A stretch of 64,000 bases of DNA from Novosphingobium sp. PhB165 (GCF_004341845.1 NZ_SLVB01000006.1:186001-250000); one strand, 5' to 3'. Numbered from the stretch's first letter, positions 28,128-37,075 are shown. Made by a program: numbers and translations. The notes: generated by a model not told the origin, from the sequence alone.

Positions 28128-29258
28128 TCACGCCTCCACCAGACGGGCGATTTCGTCTTCGGTCTCGCGGACTTTGGCGGCGCTGGTGGCGGAGAACTTC
28201 ATGCCGCCCATCGCGCCATATTCCATGAGCTTGTAGACGCGCATGCCGGCATCCGCGAAGCCCTTGATCTTGAGCGCGACTTCCTTCGGCGTGCCGACGG
28301 GCAGCACGTCGCGGATCGCCTGCGGGTTCATCTCGTCACAGAATTTCAGCATCTTCTCGCGGCTGAGGCGCACGGGATCGAAGTCCATGATGCCGCGCCA
28401 GTCGGGACCCATCGGGTGCTCGTAACCGAACTGGGCAAGGTCCTTGGCGGTCATCATCAGGATGATCGACTTCACCATCGGCGCGCGCAGCATTTCGTCG
28501 ATCTCATCGGGCTCGCCGATCAGGCAGATCTGGGTGATCGCAGGCGTGAAGTGGCTCATGTCACGCCCGGCGGCATCGCCCGCGTCGAGGATGACCTTGA
28601 GCTTTGCTGCATAGTCCTCAGGCGTCCACGATCCCGCCGGCCACCAGCCATCCGCCTCGCGCCCGGTGATCGAGAGCATCCTTGGTCCCGCCGCGCCCAG
28701 CCAGATCGGCGGGGCTTTGCCTTCGTAGAACTCGGTATCCATCCGCGCGTGGTGGAGGTGGAAGAACTGCCCCTCGAAATCGACCGGCCCATCCGTGTGC
28801 CAGAGCAGCTTGATGACTTTGATCGCCTCTTCCAGACGGCCGACCGGCTTGTCGAAATCGAATCCGTAAGGGACCGTGTTTTCCAGTTCGCCCGAACCGA
28901 GGCCAAGGATGAAGCGGCCCTTCGACAAGTGGCTGATCGTCAGCGCGGTCTGCGCCAGCAGCGAGGGATGGCGGCGCACGGTATCCACCACCGTGGTCGC
29001 CAGCGGGGTGTTCCTGGTCAGCACGGCCGTCGCGGCGGCCACGGCCAGCCCGTCGAGATGGCGGTGCGGGCTGGGCGAGGCTTTCGCAAGGTCGGTGAAT
29101 TCGGGCGTCCAGATCGAATCGGGCCAGAAGCTGACCATGTGGTCGGGCAGCCAGATCGAGTGATAGCGCCCCGAATCGTATTCCTGCGCCATGTCGATGC
29201 CGAGCGGCAGGGTGGTTCGCAGGAAGGCTGCGGGCTGCACTTTGGTCACCTCTGGCAT
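28128..29258 (-). CDS. LLM-class flavin-dependent oxidoreductase (luciferase-like)
   Basis: A 376-residue bacterial-luciferase-like barrel. Typical features are YHSIWLPDHMVSFWPDSIW, LATTVVDTVRRHPSLLAQTA, LSKGRFILGLGSGE and PPIWLGAAGPRMLSITGREA, then DGWWPAGSWTPEDY. The length and the long insertion after the glycine-rich loop resemble F420-dependent members such as the phthiodiolone ketoreductase-like group, but FMN use cannot be excluded. It is the first gene of the minus-strand operon and faces the LuxR-type regulator at 29387 across a 128-base gap, where the promoter should lie. Confidence 0.85.
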   Translation of the reverse strand: MPEVTKVQPAAFLRTTLPLGIDMAQEYDSGRYHSIWLPDHMVSFWPDSIWTPEFTDLAKASPSPHRHLDGLAVAAATAVLTRNTPLATTVVDTVRRHPSLLAQTALTISHLSKGRFILGLGSGELENTVPYGFDFDKPVGRLEEAIKVIKLLWHTDGPVDFEGQFFHLHHARMDTEFYEGKAPPIWLGAAGPRMLSITGREADGWWPAGSWTPEDYAAKLKVILDAGDAAGRDMSHFTPAITQICLIGEPDEIDEMLRAPMVKSIILMMTAKDLAQFGYEHPMGPDWRGIMDFDPVRLSREKMLKFCDEMNPQAIRDVLPVGTPKEVALKIKGFADAGMRVYKLMEYGAMGGMKFSATSAAKVRETEDEIARLVEA

Positions 29259-29386
29259 TGCGGTATCCTCTCAGGCGGCGTCCGCCCTTCACCGCAGGGG
29301 TGATGGTTCGGCGCCGCTCGTTGTCTCTGCCCCCGCTTGTGGGTTAGCCCTTGGCTCACGAAAATTCCCATTTGGGGATCGCGAAA

Positions 29387-30496
29387 ATGCTGCAAGGCGA
29401 AGACGCGGCGCTATTGGTGCCGCTGATGGAGGGACTGGTGGAAGATCCGCCCTGGCGGCGCTTCCTCGATGCCCTGCGCACGCGCGTCGCGGCGGACTAT
29501 GCCAGCCTGGTGTTCCGGCCCCTGCCGATGGGCACGCCAGAGGCGCGGGTGATCCATCTCTATTCCGGCCAGCCTTCGCCGCCGCCGATCTCGCAGCTCT
29601 ATCGCGAGAGCCTCTATCTGCGCGATCCCATGCCGTATCATGCCATGCAGGAGGGGCGCACTTATGCGCTCGGTGAACTGCTGACGCTCGGCGATCCGCG
29701 CCATGACGCCTATCTCGACCAGTTGCTGGCGCCTTCGGGCATGAACCACATGCGGATGATCCGCTTCACCGAGCCCGGCGGGGTCAGCGGCTGGATCACG
29801 ATCACCCGGCGCGTGGGCGAGTTCGCGGCGGATGTCGACGGTTTGCTGGAAGACCTCTCGCCGTGCCTGCGGGCTGCGCTCGGCAGTTTCGTGGCGCTGG
29901 AGCGCGAGCGCATGGGCGCCGAAATCGAGCGCGAGGCGGTGCGGCGGATGAACTACGGCTGGGTGACGCTGGACGGTGAGGGCAAGGTGCTCGATGCAGA
30001 CCGCCTCGGCGCGCAGATGTTGCAGGGCCCGGGCGGGCTCACCCGCTCTCGCGACGGCAGGTTGAGCGCGGCCGATCCGGGGCTGCGGCGGCAATTGCGC
30101 GAGGCTATCGGCGAACTGGCCCGCGATCCCGAGGCCCGCCCGCGCGCGATGGTGCTTAGCCGCGAGCCGTGGCTGGACCTGCTGCTTGTCCCCTCCGGCC
30201 GCCGCATGGGCACCACCCGCGCGGCGCCGGCGATCCTTTGCTACCTTCATGCCGACCACTGGTCCTCGGCCGATCGCTGCGGACAACTGGCGCAACTGTT
30301 CGACCTGACCGCCAGCGAGGCGCGGCTGGCTCTGGCGCTAAGCCGGGGGCTGTCCATCGCCGAGGCCGGGCCGGAAGTGGGGCTGACGGTGGAATCGGCG
30401 CGGACCTATTCGAAGCGGATCTACGCCAAGACCGGGGCGCGGGGGCAGGCGGATCTTGTGCGGTTCATCCATCGCAGTGTGTTGGCGATTGCGTGA
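29387..30496 (+). CDS. LuxR-type helix-turn-helix transcriptional regulator
   Basis: A 369-residue regulator. The C-terminal LuxR DNA-binding domain reads LFDLTASEARLALALSRGLS, then EAGPEVGLTVESARTYSKRI and AKTGARGQADLVRFIHRS. The N-terminal 250 residues have the outline of a sensory domain (YASLVFRPLPMGTPEARVIH, YRESLYLRDPMPYHAM) of the type often paired with such HTH domains in sphingomonads; the ligand is unknown. I prefer ATG 29387; a TTG at 29351 is possible but has no ribosome site. It is divergent from the luciferase-like operon and is its obvious candidate regulator. A small dyad (ATTCCC-ATTT-GGGGAT, 29365-29380) lies just before the start. Confidence 0.85.
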   Translation: MLQGEDAALLVPLMEGLVEDPPWRRFLDALRTRVAADYASLVFRPLPMGTPEARVIHLYSGQPSPPPISQLYRESLYLRDPMPYHAMQEGRTYALGELLTLGDPRHDAYLDQLLAPSGMNHMRMIRFTEPGGVSGWITITRRVGEFAADVDGLLEDLSPCLRAALGSFVALERERMGAEIEREAVRRMNYGWVTLDGEGKVLDADRLGAQMLQGPGGLTRSRDGRLSAADPGLRRQLREAIGELARDPEARPRAMVLSREPWLDLLLVPSGRRMGTTRAAPAILCYLHADHWSSADRCGQLAQLFDLTASEARLALALSRGLSIAEAGPEVGLTVESARTYSKRIYAKTGARGQADLVRFIHRSVLAIA

Positions 30497-30505
30497 GGAA
30501 GTTGT

Positions 30506-30735
30506 TTCACGCGGAGGCGCGGAGACGCGGAGAAGAAAAGGGAAGATCGCGCAAAGGCGCAAAGGCGCAAAGGGGTTGCGCCTGCGGCGAAGCCGCCTTC
30601 GAATTGGGCCCATGGCGCACCGCAAAACGTTCAGGGAATGCCTGCGGCGCCGCCGACATCTTTGCGTCTTCGCGCCTTTGCGCGATCTTCCCTTCCTTCC
30701 CTTTTCTTCTCCGCGTCTCCGCGCCTCCGCGTGAA
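30506..30735. repeat. 230-base near-perfect palindrome of the GCGCAAAGGCGC family, copy 1
   Basis: The left arm starts TTCACGCGGAGGCGCGGAGA at 30506 and the right arm is its reverse complement, ending at 30735. The first 40 bases of each arm match perfectly. The arms then continue with GCGCAAAGGCGCAAAGG-type tracts, where the right arm has about eight extra bases. The tract motif recurs at 46995-47144. It lies between the LuxR gene and a dehydrogenase gene, with no open frame of its own that looks like a gene. Confidence 0.8.
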
Positions 30736-30903
30736 CCCATTTTAATCGCCCCTTGATCCCGGCAAGGATGGATACATTTCTCTCATTCCGCGCGAGCGAT
30801 TTGAACATATGTTCAGCATTTTTCGTTGACTTTGCCTTCGGCCCCGGCCAGCCAATGAATACGAAAGCGGCAGCAAAGATGCCGCGTGAAAAGTGGAGAA
30901 GGC

Positions 30904-31656
30904 ATGTCGGGCCAGCTTGCAGGTAAGGTCGCGCTCATCACCGGGGCGTCGTCGGGAATTGGTGAAGCGGCGGCGCTCTGCCTTGCCGAAGCGGGGGCGA
31001 CCGTGGTGGTCTGCGCCCGCCGCGTGGAGCGCCTCGCGGGCCTGGTCGCGCAGATCGAGGCGGCCGGCGGCAAGGCGCTGGCGATCCCCGGCGACATGAC
31101 CGTGGAAGACGATGCACGCGGCGCGGTGGAGAAGACGGTCGACGCGTTCGGCCGGATCGACATTCTCATCAACTCGGCCGGGATCATGGAAGCGGGCGGT
31201 ATCGAGAACTGCGACACCGCGATCTATCGCCGCGTGATCGACATCAACCTGATGGGCACTGTATACACCAGCGCCGCCGCGGTGCCGCATATGCTGGCGC
31301 AGGGCGTGGGTGATATCATCACCATCTCCTCGCTCGCGGGGCGCAAGGGCGGCCCGATGACGAGCGCCTATTCGGCCAGCAAGCACGCGGTCAACATGAT
31401 GACCGACGGCATGCGCCAGGAACTGGGCGGCAAGAACATCCGCGTCACCACGCTGATGCCGGGCGCGACCGAGACCGAAGTGGCGGATTCGATTTCCGAC
31501 CCGCAGTGGCGGACCGCGATCAAGGCGCATGTCACCAAGGAAGGCGCCGTGAAGCCGCGCGACATCGGCGAGGCTCTGGTCTTCATTCTGGCCATGCCGC
31601 GCCGCACCAATATTTCGGAAATTTCGATCCGTCCGACCATCGACACGAGTGCCTGA
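30904..31656 (+). CDS. Short-chain dehydrogenase/reductase (SDR)
   Basis: A 250-residue classical SDR. The cofactor loop is TGASSGIG (13-20), with NSAG at 90-93, catalytic S142/S143, and Y156-x3-K160 in YSASK. The arginine residues after the second strand (VVVCARRVER) favour NADP(H). Its closest outline is the clavaldehyde/YdfG-like group of oxidoreductases. GGAGAA stands before the ATG. The next gene, another SDR, begins 30 bases later, so the two are probably co-transcribed. The substrate is unknown. Confidence 0.88.
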   Translation: MSGQLAGKVALITGASSGIGEAAALCLAEAGATVVVCARRVERLAGLVAQIEAAGGKALAIPGDMTVEDDARGAVEKTVDAFGRIDILINSAGIMEAGGIENCDTAIYRRVIDINLMGTVYTSAAAVPHMLAQGVGDIITISSLAGRKGGPMTSAYSASKHAVNMMTDGMRQELGGKNIRVTTLMPGATETEVADSISDPQWRTAIKAHVTKEGAVKPRDIGEALVFILAMPRRTNISEISIRPTIDTSA

Positions 31657-31686
31657 CCAAACCAGAGTCTGAGAGGGAGAGAGAAC

Positions 31687-32490
31687 ATGGCCGGAAGGCT
31701 TCAGGATAAAGTCTGTGTCATCACCGGCGCCGCGTCGGGCATGGGCAGGGCAATGGCCGAACTGTTCCACGCGGAAGGCGCGAAGCTCGTGCTGGCGGAC
31801 ATTTCGGGCAAGCAGGACGAAGTGGCCGCCGCGCTGGGCAGCGACGCCGTGGGCGTGCAGTGCGATGTTTCGGACGAAGCACAAGTGCAGGCGATGATTG
31901 CCACTGCGGAAGACCGCTTCGGACGGCTGGACGTGCTGTGCAACAATGCCGGGTTCGGTGGTCCGATGGCGCCGCTGCACACGCAGTCGCTGGAGACCTG
32001 GGACCGGGTCCACGCCACCAACTTGCGCGGCGCGTTCCTGGGCATGAAGTACGGGATCACCTCCATGCTGAAGACGGGCGGTGGGGCGATCGTCAACACC
32101 AGCTCGGCTTCGGCAGTGATCGGCTGGAAGCATCACGGCGTCTACGGCGCGGCCAAGGCGGGTGTGAACCAGCTGACCAAGGTAGCGGCGCTGGACTATT
32201 CGGACCAGGGCATCCGCGTGAACGCGATTGCCCCGGGCACGATGTGGACCGGCCTTGTCGAAGCCTCCCGCACCCATGCCGAGCCGCCTGCGGACTTCCC
32301 GGTGCTGGCGGGGGTTCCGATGGGCCGTTGGGGGCTGGCAAAGGATATCGCGCTGGCCGCACTTTACCTTGCCAGTGACGAAGCGGCTTACGTGACGGGT
32401 GTGGTGCTGCCGGTGGACGGCGGCTACTGCGTCGGCTTTTCCGGCATGGGCGCCGAGCGCCCCGGTATCGCCAGCGCCAATCCCGGCTGA
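31687..32490 (+). CDS. Short-chain dehydrogenase/reductase (SDR)
   Basis: A 267-residue classical SDR with TGAASGMG (13-20), D38 after the second strand (VLADISG), which favours NAD(H), NNAG (86-89), Y153-x3-K157 in YGAAK, and the C-terminal pattern YVTGVVLPVDGGY. Several sphingomonad aromatic or steroid dehydrogenases look like this, but the family does not fix the substrate. The ribosome site GGGAGAGAGA precedes the ATG. It forms a likely two-gene unit with the SDR upstream. Confidence 0.88.
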   Translation: MAGRLQDKVCVITGAASGMGRAMAELFHAEGAKLVLADISGKQDEVAAALGSDAVGVQCDVSDEAQVQAMIATAEDRFGRLDVLCNNAGFGGPMAPLHTQSLETWDRVHATNLRGAFLGMKYGITSMLKTGGGAIVNTSSASAVIGWKHHGVYGAAKAGVNQLTKVAALDYSDQGIRVNAIAPGTMWTGLVEASRTHAEPPADFPVLAGVPMGRWGLAKDIALAALYLASDEAAYVTGVVLPVDGGYCVGFSGMGAERPGIASANPG

Positions 32491-32939
32491 ACTTCAGTTC
32501 GGCGCCGAGCTTGCCCTCCGCTTGCGCGGGCGATTAAGCGCGGCGCCGACCCACCTTTTCACTCGGCCCGTCGGCCAAATTTCCCCCCAAGCGAAAAGGG
32601 CCTCTGGAGCGACGAATCCCCCCCGGTATTCGTCGCGGATCCGCAGAGGCGGAGCGGGTCGGCGCCACGTTCCGGCAGTGCCGGATGGCCGGTGGCCCGG
32701 CCAGACGACGACCCCCGCCACGAACCGCCCCGGTCCGCGCATGCATCGTCGCCATCAAAACGCGAGTGGCTGGCCGAGCGCGGTGCCGGATGTCAGCTCC
32801 AGCGCTTCGGGCAGCACCCGGAACGAACGGTTCACAGTGCCCGTTCCGGATGCCCAAGCTTATGGCACTTTGCGCGCGCGGAAAGCGTGAGCAAGATCAC
32901 GCCCCCAATTTCACGCAGATCGGGCCTGCGCCGCTGCCG
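32491..32939. other. 449-base convergent intergenic region without a gene
   Basis: It lies between the stop of an SDR gene and the stop of the aldo/keto reductase gene, so both neighbours end here. Open frames on both strands are long only because the GC content is high, and none shows a ribosome site with protein-like composition. I see a few short GC hairpins but no clear terminator with a T tract. Confidence 0.4.
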
Positions 32940-34004
32940 TCAGGCGCGCTTCTCCACGGTTACGCCGCCGGTCATGATGGTCTCGGCCGCGCCGCTCAGC
33001 ATGTCCATCGGGAAGACCTTGGGCACCGCGCTGGCCGCATCGAGCCGGGCGAGATGGTCGTCCGAAAGCGTTACCTCCAGCGCGCCGAGATTGTCCTCCA
33101 ACTGCGCCGGCGTGCGCGCGCCCAGCACCGGGGAATCGACGTCGGGATGCGCCAGCAGCCATGCGAGCGCGACTTGCGCGGGGGTGCAGCCGATCTCCTT
33201 CGCCACATCGGCGGTGACTTGCGCGATGGCCAGGTTCTGCTCGGTGAGCCGCCCGGTCGCCACATTGATCGCCTTGCGCGAACTCATCATCTCGCCGGCG
33301 GAAGCGGAGAGGTCTGCGCTGGTGTACTTGCCGGTCAGCACGCCGCCGCCCAGCGGCGACCACGGGCAGACACCGAAGCCCATCTCGCGGGCCATCGGGA
33401 TCAGTTCGCGCTCGACCGTGCGCTCGATCAGGTTGTGCTGGATCTGAAGCGCGCAGAACTGCGTCCATCCGCGCACTTCGGCAATGGCCTGCATCCGGCT
33501 CGCCTGCCATGCCGGGGTGTCCGACAGGCCGGTGTAGAGCACTTTGCCTGCGCTCACGAGGTCGTCGAAGGCGCGCAGGATCTCGTCCACGGGCGTACGG
33601 AAATCCCACATGTGCAGGTAGAGCAGGTCGATCCAGTCGGTCTTCATCCGCTTTAGCGAGGCTTCGACCGAGCGCACCATGTTGCGCCGCGAATTGCCCG
33701 CCGCATTGGGATCGCCGGGGCTGGTGGTGATCGAATACTTGGTGGAGATCACCAGCCGTTCGCGCCGGTCGCCGACGATCTGGCCCAGCAGTCGCTCGGA
33801 GCCGCCCATCTGGCCGTAGAAATCGGCGGTATCGACGAAATTGCCGCCGCGCTCGACATAGATGTCGAGCATCCGCGCGGCTTCCTCGTCGGTGGAGCCC
33901 CATGCGCCCGGCCCCACGCCGAAAGTCATCGTGCCAAGACAGAGCGGGGAGACGCGCAGCCCCGAGCGGCCGAGCAGGCGGTAGTGATCGAGCTGGGTGG
34001 GCAA
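32940..34004 (-). CDS. Aldo/keto reductase
   Basis: A 354-residue NADPH-dependent aldo/keto reductase of the YajO/YghZ-like group. The tetrad is visible: D58 and Y63 (FVDTADFYGQ), K89 (LVISTKYS) and H131 (LLYLHMWD). The C-terminal part has VALAWLLAHPDVDSPVLGAR, typical of the family. The start is TTG at 34004, eight bases after GGAG. No ATG exists nearby, and an ATT three bases upstream is less likely. Longer open frames on this strand run into the upstream gap without a start signal. It is convergent with the SDR genes. The substrate is unknown. Confidence 0.87.
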   Translation of the reverse strand: MPTQLDHYRLLGRSGLRVSPLCLGTMTFGVGPGAWGSTDEEAARMLDIYVERGGNFVDTADFYGQMGGSERLLGQIVGDRRERLVISTKYSITTSPGDPNAAGNSRRNMVRSVEASLKRMKTDWIDLLYLHMWDFRTPVDEILRAFDDLVSAGKVLYTGLSDTPAWQASRMQAIAEVRGWTQFCALQIQHNLIERTVERELIPMAREMGFGVCPWSPLGGGVLTGKYTSADLSASAGEMMSSRKAINVATGRLTEQNLAIAQVTADVAKEIGCTPAQVALAWLLAHPDVDSPVLGARTPAQLEDNLGALEVTLSDDHLARLDAASAVPKVFPMDMLSGAAETIMTGGVTVEKRA

Positions 34005-34106
34005 AATGTTGTCTCCTTTGTCGGCCTTGTGCCGCGTGCTTCTGCTCCCGGCCACATTACCGAGCCGCGCCTGCGGCCAAGGGCAAGCGGGATTGCCTAA
34101 GCCATC

Positions 34107-34138
34107 AGGTGTTTCCACCGGATGTGAAAATGCTCTAG
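34107..34138 (+). repeat. Dispersed repeat ending TGAAAATGCTCTAG, copy 1
   Basis: The stretch AGGTGTTTCCACCGGATG followed by TGAAAATGCTCTAG has a close partner on the minus strand at 39527-39557 (GGTGATCCCACCCGACT followed by TGAAAATGCTCTAG). It lies ten bases before the aminotransferase start, so it may also affect that gene's leader. Confidence 0.6.
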
Positions 34139-34147
34139 CACGCGACC

Positions 34148-35293
34148 ATGACCGTTCCGCAGCAGATCGCCGAAGTCGATCCCTTTCACGCCATGGCGAT
34201 TGGCCGCCTTGCCTATGACCTTGCCGCCGAGGGCCGCGATGTCATTCACATGGAATATGGCCAGCCCTCGACCGGCGCGCCTGCCGCTGCGATTGCCGCC
34301 GCGCATGCGGTGCTGGACAGCGACCCGGGCGGCTACTGGGAAAGCACGGCGCTGCTCGAACGCATCGCGCGCCATTACGAAGAGGCCTACGGCGTCGCGG
34401 TCGACCGCGAGCAGGTGATCCTCACGTGCGGCGCGTCGCCGGCCTTCGTGCTGGCGCTCTCCAGCCTGTTCGTACCCGGCGCGCGCGTGGCGCTGGCCCG
34501 GCCCGGCTACGTCGCCTATCGCAACACGCTGAAGACGCTCTACCTCGAACCCGTGGAGATGCCCTGCGGTCCGGCCGAGCGCTATCAGGTCACCGCCGCC
34601 GCGCTCGACGCGCTCGATCCGGTGCCGGACGGGCTGATCCTTGCCAGCCCCGCCAACCCCACCGGCACCGTGATCGCGCCCGGGGAACTCGCCGCGATCG
34701 CCGAAGTCTGCCGCCGCAAGAACATCCGCGTGGTTTCGGACGAGATCTATCACGGCCTGACGTACGGCGATGCTGCGCAGTCAACGCTGCAGCATCTGCC
34801 CGAAGCGGTGATCGTCAATAGCTTCTCGAAATACTATTCGATGGCGGGCTGGCGGCTCGGCTGGCTGGTCGTGCCGCCACACTTGGTGGCCCCGGCGCGG
34901 GCGCGGATGAACAACCTGTTCCTGACGCCTTCGGTGCTGGCGCAGCACGCCGGCCTGATCGCCTTCGACGCGACGGAGGAGCTGGAAGGGCACCTGCACA
35001 CGTACGCGCGCAACCGCGAACGCCTGCTCGCTGCACTGCCGCGCCTTGGCCTCAGCGAGATCGCCCCGCCCGACGGGGCTTTCTACATCTACGCGGATAT
35101 CGGCCACCTGACCAACGACAGCCTGGCGTTCTGCCGCCAGCTCCTGAACGACACCGGCGTCGCGACGGCGCCGGGGATCGACTTCGACCCCGTCGACGGC
35201 CACCGCTATTTCCGCATGAGCTTCGCGGTTTCGACGCCGCTTATCGAGCAGGCCATCGAACGCATGGCGGACTGGTTCGCAGCGCGGCGTTGA
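34148..35293 (+). CDS. Pyridoxal-phosphate aminotransferase, class I/II (AspC-like fold)
   Basis: A 381-residue fold-type I aminotransferase. Visible features are the substrate loop MEYGQPSTGAP, GASPAF after the first helix, the PLP contacts SPANPTGT (167-174) and VVSDEIYHGL (D198, Y201), the Schiff-base lysine K228 in NSFSKYYSMAGWRLGW, and the carboxylate-binding arginine in YFRMSF near the C-terminus. It belongs to the branch with general 'PLP-dependent aminotransferase' names; the amino acid used is not readable. It starts 143 bases from the divergent aldo/keto reductase gene and stands alone. Confidence 0.9.
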   Translation: MTVPQQIAEVDPFHAMAIGRLAYDLAAEGRDVIHMEYGQPSTGAPAAAIAAAHAVLDSDPGGYWESTALLERIARHYEEAYGVAVDREQVILTCGASPAFVLALSSLFVPGARVALARPGYVAYRNTLKTLYLEPVEMPCGPAERYQVTAAALDALDPVPDGLILASPANPTGTVIAPGELAAIAEVCRRKNIRVVSDEIYHGLTYGDAAQSTLQHLPEAVIVNSFSKYYSMAGWRLGWLVVPPHLVAPARARMNNLFLTPSVLAQHAGLIAFDATEELEGHLHTYARNRERLLAALPRLGLSEIAPPDGAFYIYADIGHLTNDSLAFCRQLLNDTGVATAPGIDFDPVDGHRYFRMSFAVSTPLIEQAIERMADWFAARR

Positions 35294-35354
35294 TTGCTCT
35301 CAGCCTCGCCATGACGTGTCCGAAGTGGTACCATCCGGGCCGGTAGGATGAGAC

Positions 35355-35525
35355 ATGGCCAGACCGCACTTCGACGACGAACTCGACGAGATCCGCAACC
35401 CCAGCTCAACCGAGCAGCGTCGGGCGAGATCGGACGTCGACCGCGAAATCCGTTCCGATATGAAATTCCTGCTGATCAGCCTTGCCGTGGTGCTGGGACT
35501 GGGCGGGCTCATTTTCTTCGCGTGA
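35355..35525 (+). CDS. Small single-pass membrane protein (56 aa)
   Basis: Frame MARPHFDDELDEIRNPSSTE, a charged middle (RRARSDVDREIRSD), then one hydrophobic helix MKFLLISLAVVLGLGGLIFF ending at the C-terminus. A TAGGA motif stands seven to nine bases before the ATG. The acidic N-terminus and tail anchor give the look of a real inner membrane small protein rather than chance. It follows the aminotransferase by 61 bases on the same strand and precedes tRNA-Gly. I recognise no family. It is short enough to be missed by automatic gene calls with a 60-residue limit. Confidence 0.6.
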   Translation: MARPHFDDELDEIRNPSSTEQRRARSDVDREIRSDMKFLLISLAVVLGLGGLIFFA

Positions 35526-35576
35526 GGCCGCCACGCGACCAACGTTGGAGGTCGCTTGAATTTCGGATTTTTGCGG

Positions 35577-35650
35577 TGGAGCGGGTGAAGGGAATCGAAC
35601 CCTCGTATTCAGCTTGGGAAGCTGCTGCTCTACCATTGAGCTACACCCGC
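35577..35650 (-). tRNA. tRNA-Gly(CCC)
   Basis: Cloverleaf with acceptor GCGGGTG/CACCCGC, D arm GCTC/GAGC, anticodon loop TTCCCAA (anticodon CCC) on stem GCAGC/GCTGA (outermost pair mismatched), and T arm GAGGG-TTCGATT-CCCTT. The CCA end is encoded (35577-35579). The general layout matches bacterial tRNA-Gly(CCC). Confidence 0.93.
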
Positions 35651-35753
35651 ACGCCGGCGCTTGGCCAGAGGCGAGCCATTGCCACGGGGACGGGCGGTCC
35701 GTCAATATGGCCCGCCGCATCAATTTGATCTGCAGGCCCGAAACGGCGCCAAC

Positions 35754-35785
35754 AAAAAGCCCGGCTCAAAGGGATTGAGCCGGGC
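35754..35785 (-). terminator. Rho-independent terminator after the GH27 gene
   Basis: On the minus strand GCCCGGCTCAA, a TCCC loop and TTGAGCCGGGC form an 11-base stem followed directly by TTTTT. It lies 41 bases after the alpha-galactosidase stop, at the end of the minus-strand receptor/halogenase/GH3/GH27 unit. Confidence 0.85.
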
Positions 35786-35826
35786 AAGGGTGGATTCCGA
35801 TATGTGAGGGCGAGCGCCCGGGCCGG

Positions 35827-37053
35827 TCAGGGCGTCAAAGTCACCATGGCCACGCCGTGGGGTTCGACTTGCGCCGAATAGGCGCCCTTGAATGCGCCGA
35901 GATCGCGGTGAGCCCAAAGGTCCCGCAGCTTGAGCGACTGGCTGGCCGGATAGTCGAGCTGTGTCCAGTTCACCGTCAGCGAGACCGGCGTCTCCCCGCG
36001 ATTGAACAGCAGTGCGGCGCGGCGGCCATCGGCGAGGGTGCGGACCCAGACTTCGCTGTTGCCGTCTTTCGCGACGCGGCGGCCTTGGCGGCCCAGCTTG
36101 TCCTGATCGACCGCAATGACGTCCTTGTTGAGCAGGATTGAGGCGGTGTCGGCGCTCATGTTCGACACGTCGTTGCCGGCGATCAGCGGCGAGGCCATCA
36201 TCGCCCAGAGCGAGAAGTGGCTGCGGTATTCGGCCGTCGTCATGCCGCCGTTGCCGACTTCCAGCATGTCCGGATCGTTCCAGTGCCCCGGCGCGGCGAA
36301 GGGCCAGAGCGGCTCGTTGAGGTCGACGATATCGAGCATGCCCAGCGCATAGCCGTGCTTGCCGGACCACTTGTCGGTGATGTCGCCCGTGGTGCGCCAG
36401 ATATTGCCGATCTTCGAGGCCCAGAGCCACGGCTTGTTGGTGCCCCATTCGCAGAGCGAAAGCAGCACGTCACGGCCGCTGGCCTTCAAGGCGTCTGACA
36501 TCAGCGCATAGGCTTCCTCGGCATTGCGGGTGCCGGTGCTGCACCAGTCGTACTTGAGGTAATCGACGCCCCACGAGGCATAGGTGATCGCGTCCTGATA
36601 CTCGTGGCCCTGGCTGCCCGGGCGGCCGCCGCAGGTCTTGGTGCCGGCGTCCGAATAGATGCCGAACTTCAGGCCCTTGGCATGGACATAGTCCGCCAGT
36701 GCCTTGATCCCCGAGGGGAAGGCCTTGGCATTGGCGGTGATGAAGCCCTTGGCGTCACGCTCGCCGTGCCAGCAATCGTCGATGACGAGGTAATTGTATC
36801 CCGCATCCCGCATGCCGGTGGAGACGATGGCATCCGCCGTTTCGCGGATCGTCTTTTCCGAGATGTTGCAGGCGAACTTGTTCCAGCTGTTCCACCCCAT
36901 CGGCGGCGTCTGCGCGAGGCCGTTGGCCACGCGCGCCGGGTCCTGCGAGGGGGGCAGGCGGTTCTGGTCCACTTCCTCCGCCAGCGCCGGACGGGTGAGC
37001 GCCAGAGGGGCAAGGCTCAGGGCGAGCGCGACGAATTTCGCGAAACGCGACAT
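35827..37053 (-). CDS. Secreted alpha-galactosidase, glycoside hydrolase family 27
   Basis: A 408-residue GH27 enzyme with a signal peptide ending ALA (about residue 25). The (beta/alpha)8 barrel motifs are clear: TPPMGWNSWNKFACNISE, YLVIDDCWHGERDAKG, the nucleophile D169 in VDYLKYDWC, and the acid/base region HWNDPDMLEVGN (about 258-268). A C-terminal beta-domain completes the usual length. It should release terminal alpha-galactose, for example from galactomannan or galacto-oligosaccharides, in the periplasm or at the surface. ATG 37053 gives the signal peptide; the longer frame to 37176 runs into the GH3 gene. It starts 23 bases after the GH3 stop, so it belongs to the same operon. Confidence 0.93.
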   Translation of the reverse strand: MSRFAKFVALALSLAPLALTRPALAEEVDQNRLPPSQDPARVANGLAQTPPMGWNSWNKFACNISEKTIRETADAIVSTGMRDAGYNYLVIDDCWHGERDAKGFITANAKAFPSGIKALADYVHAKGLKFGIYSDAGTKTCGGRPGSQGHEYQDAITYASWGVDYLKYDWCSTGTRNAEEAYALMSDALKASGRDVLLSLCEWGTNKPWLWASKIGNIWRTTGDITDKWSGKHGYALGMLDIVDLNEPLWPFAAPGHWNDPDMLEVGNGGMTTAEYRSHFSLWAMMASPLIAGNDVSNMSADTASILLNKDVIAVDQDKLGRQGRRVAKDGNSEVWVRTLADGRRAALLFNRGETPVSLTVNWTQLDYPASQSLKLRDLWAHRDLGAFKGAYSAQVEPHGVAMVTLTP

Positions 37054-37075
37054 GGTGAGCGTTCTCTCTTCGCGC

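Noticed and set aside
32399..32890. Open frames of 80-160 codons in the gap between the SDR and aldo/keto reductase genes.
   Set aside because: They overlap real genes or lack start signals and protein-like composition on both strands.
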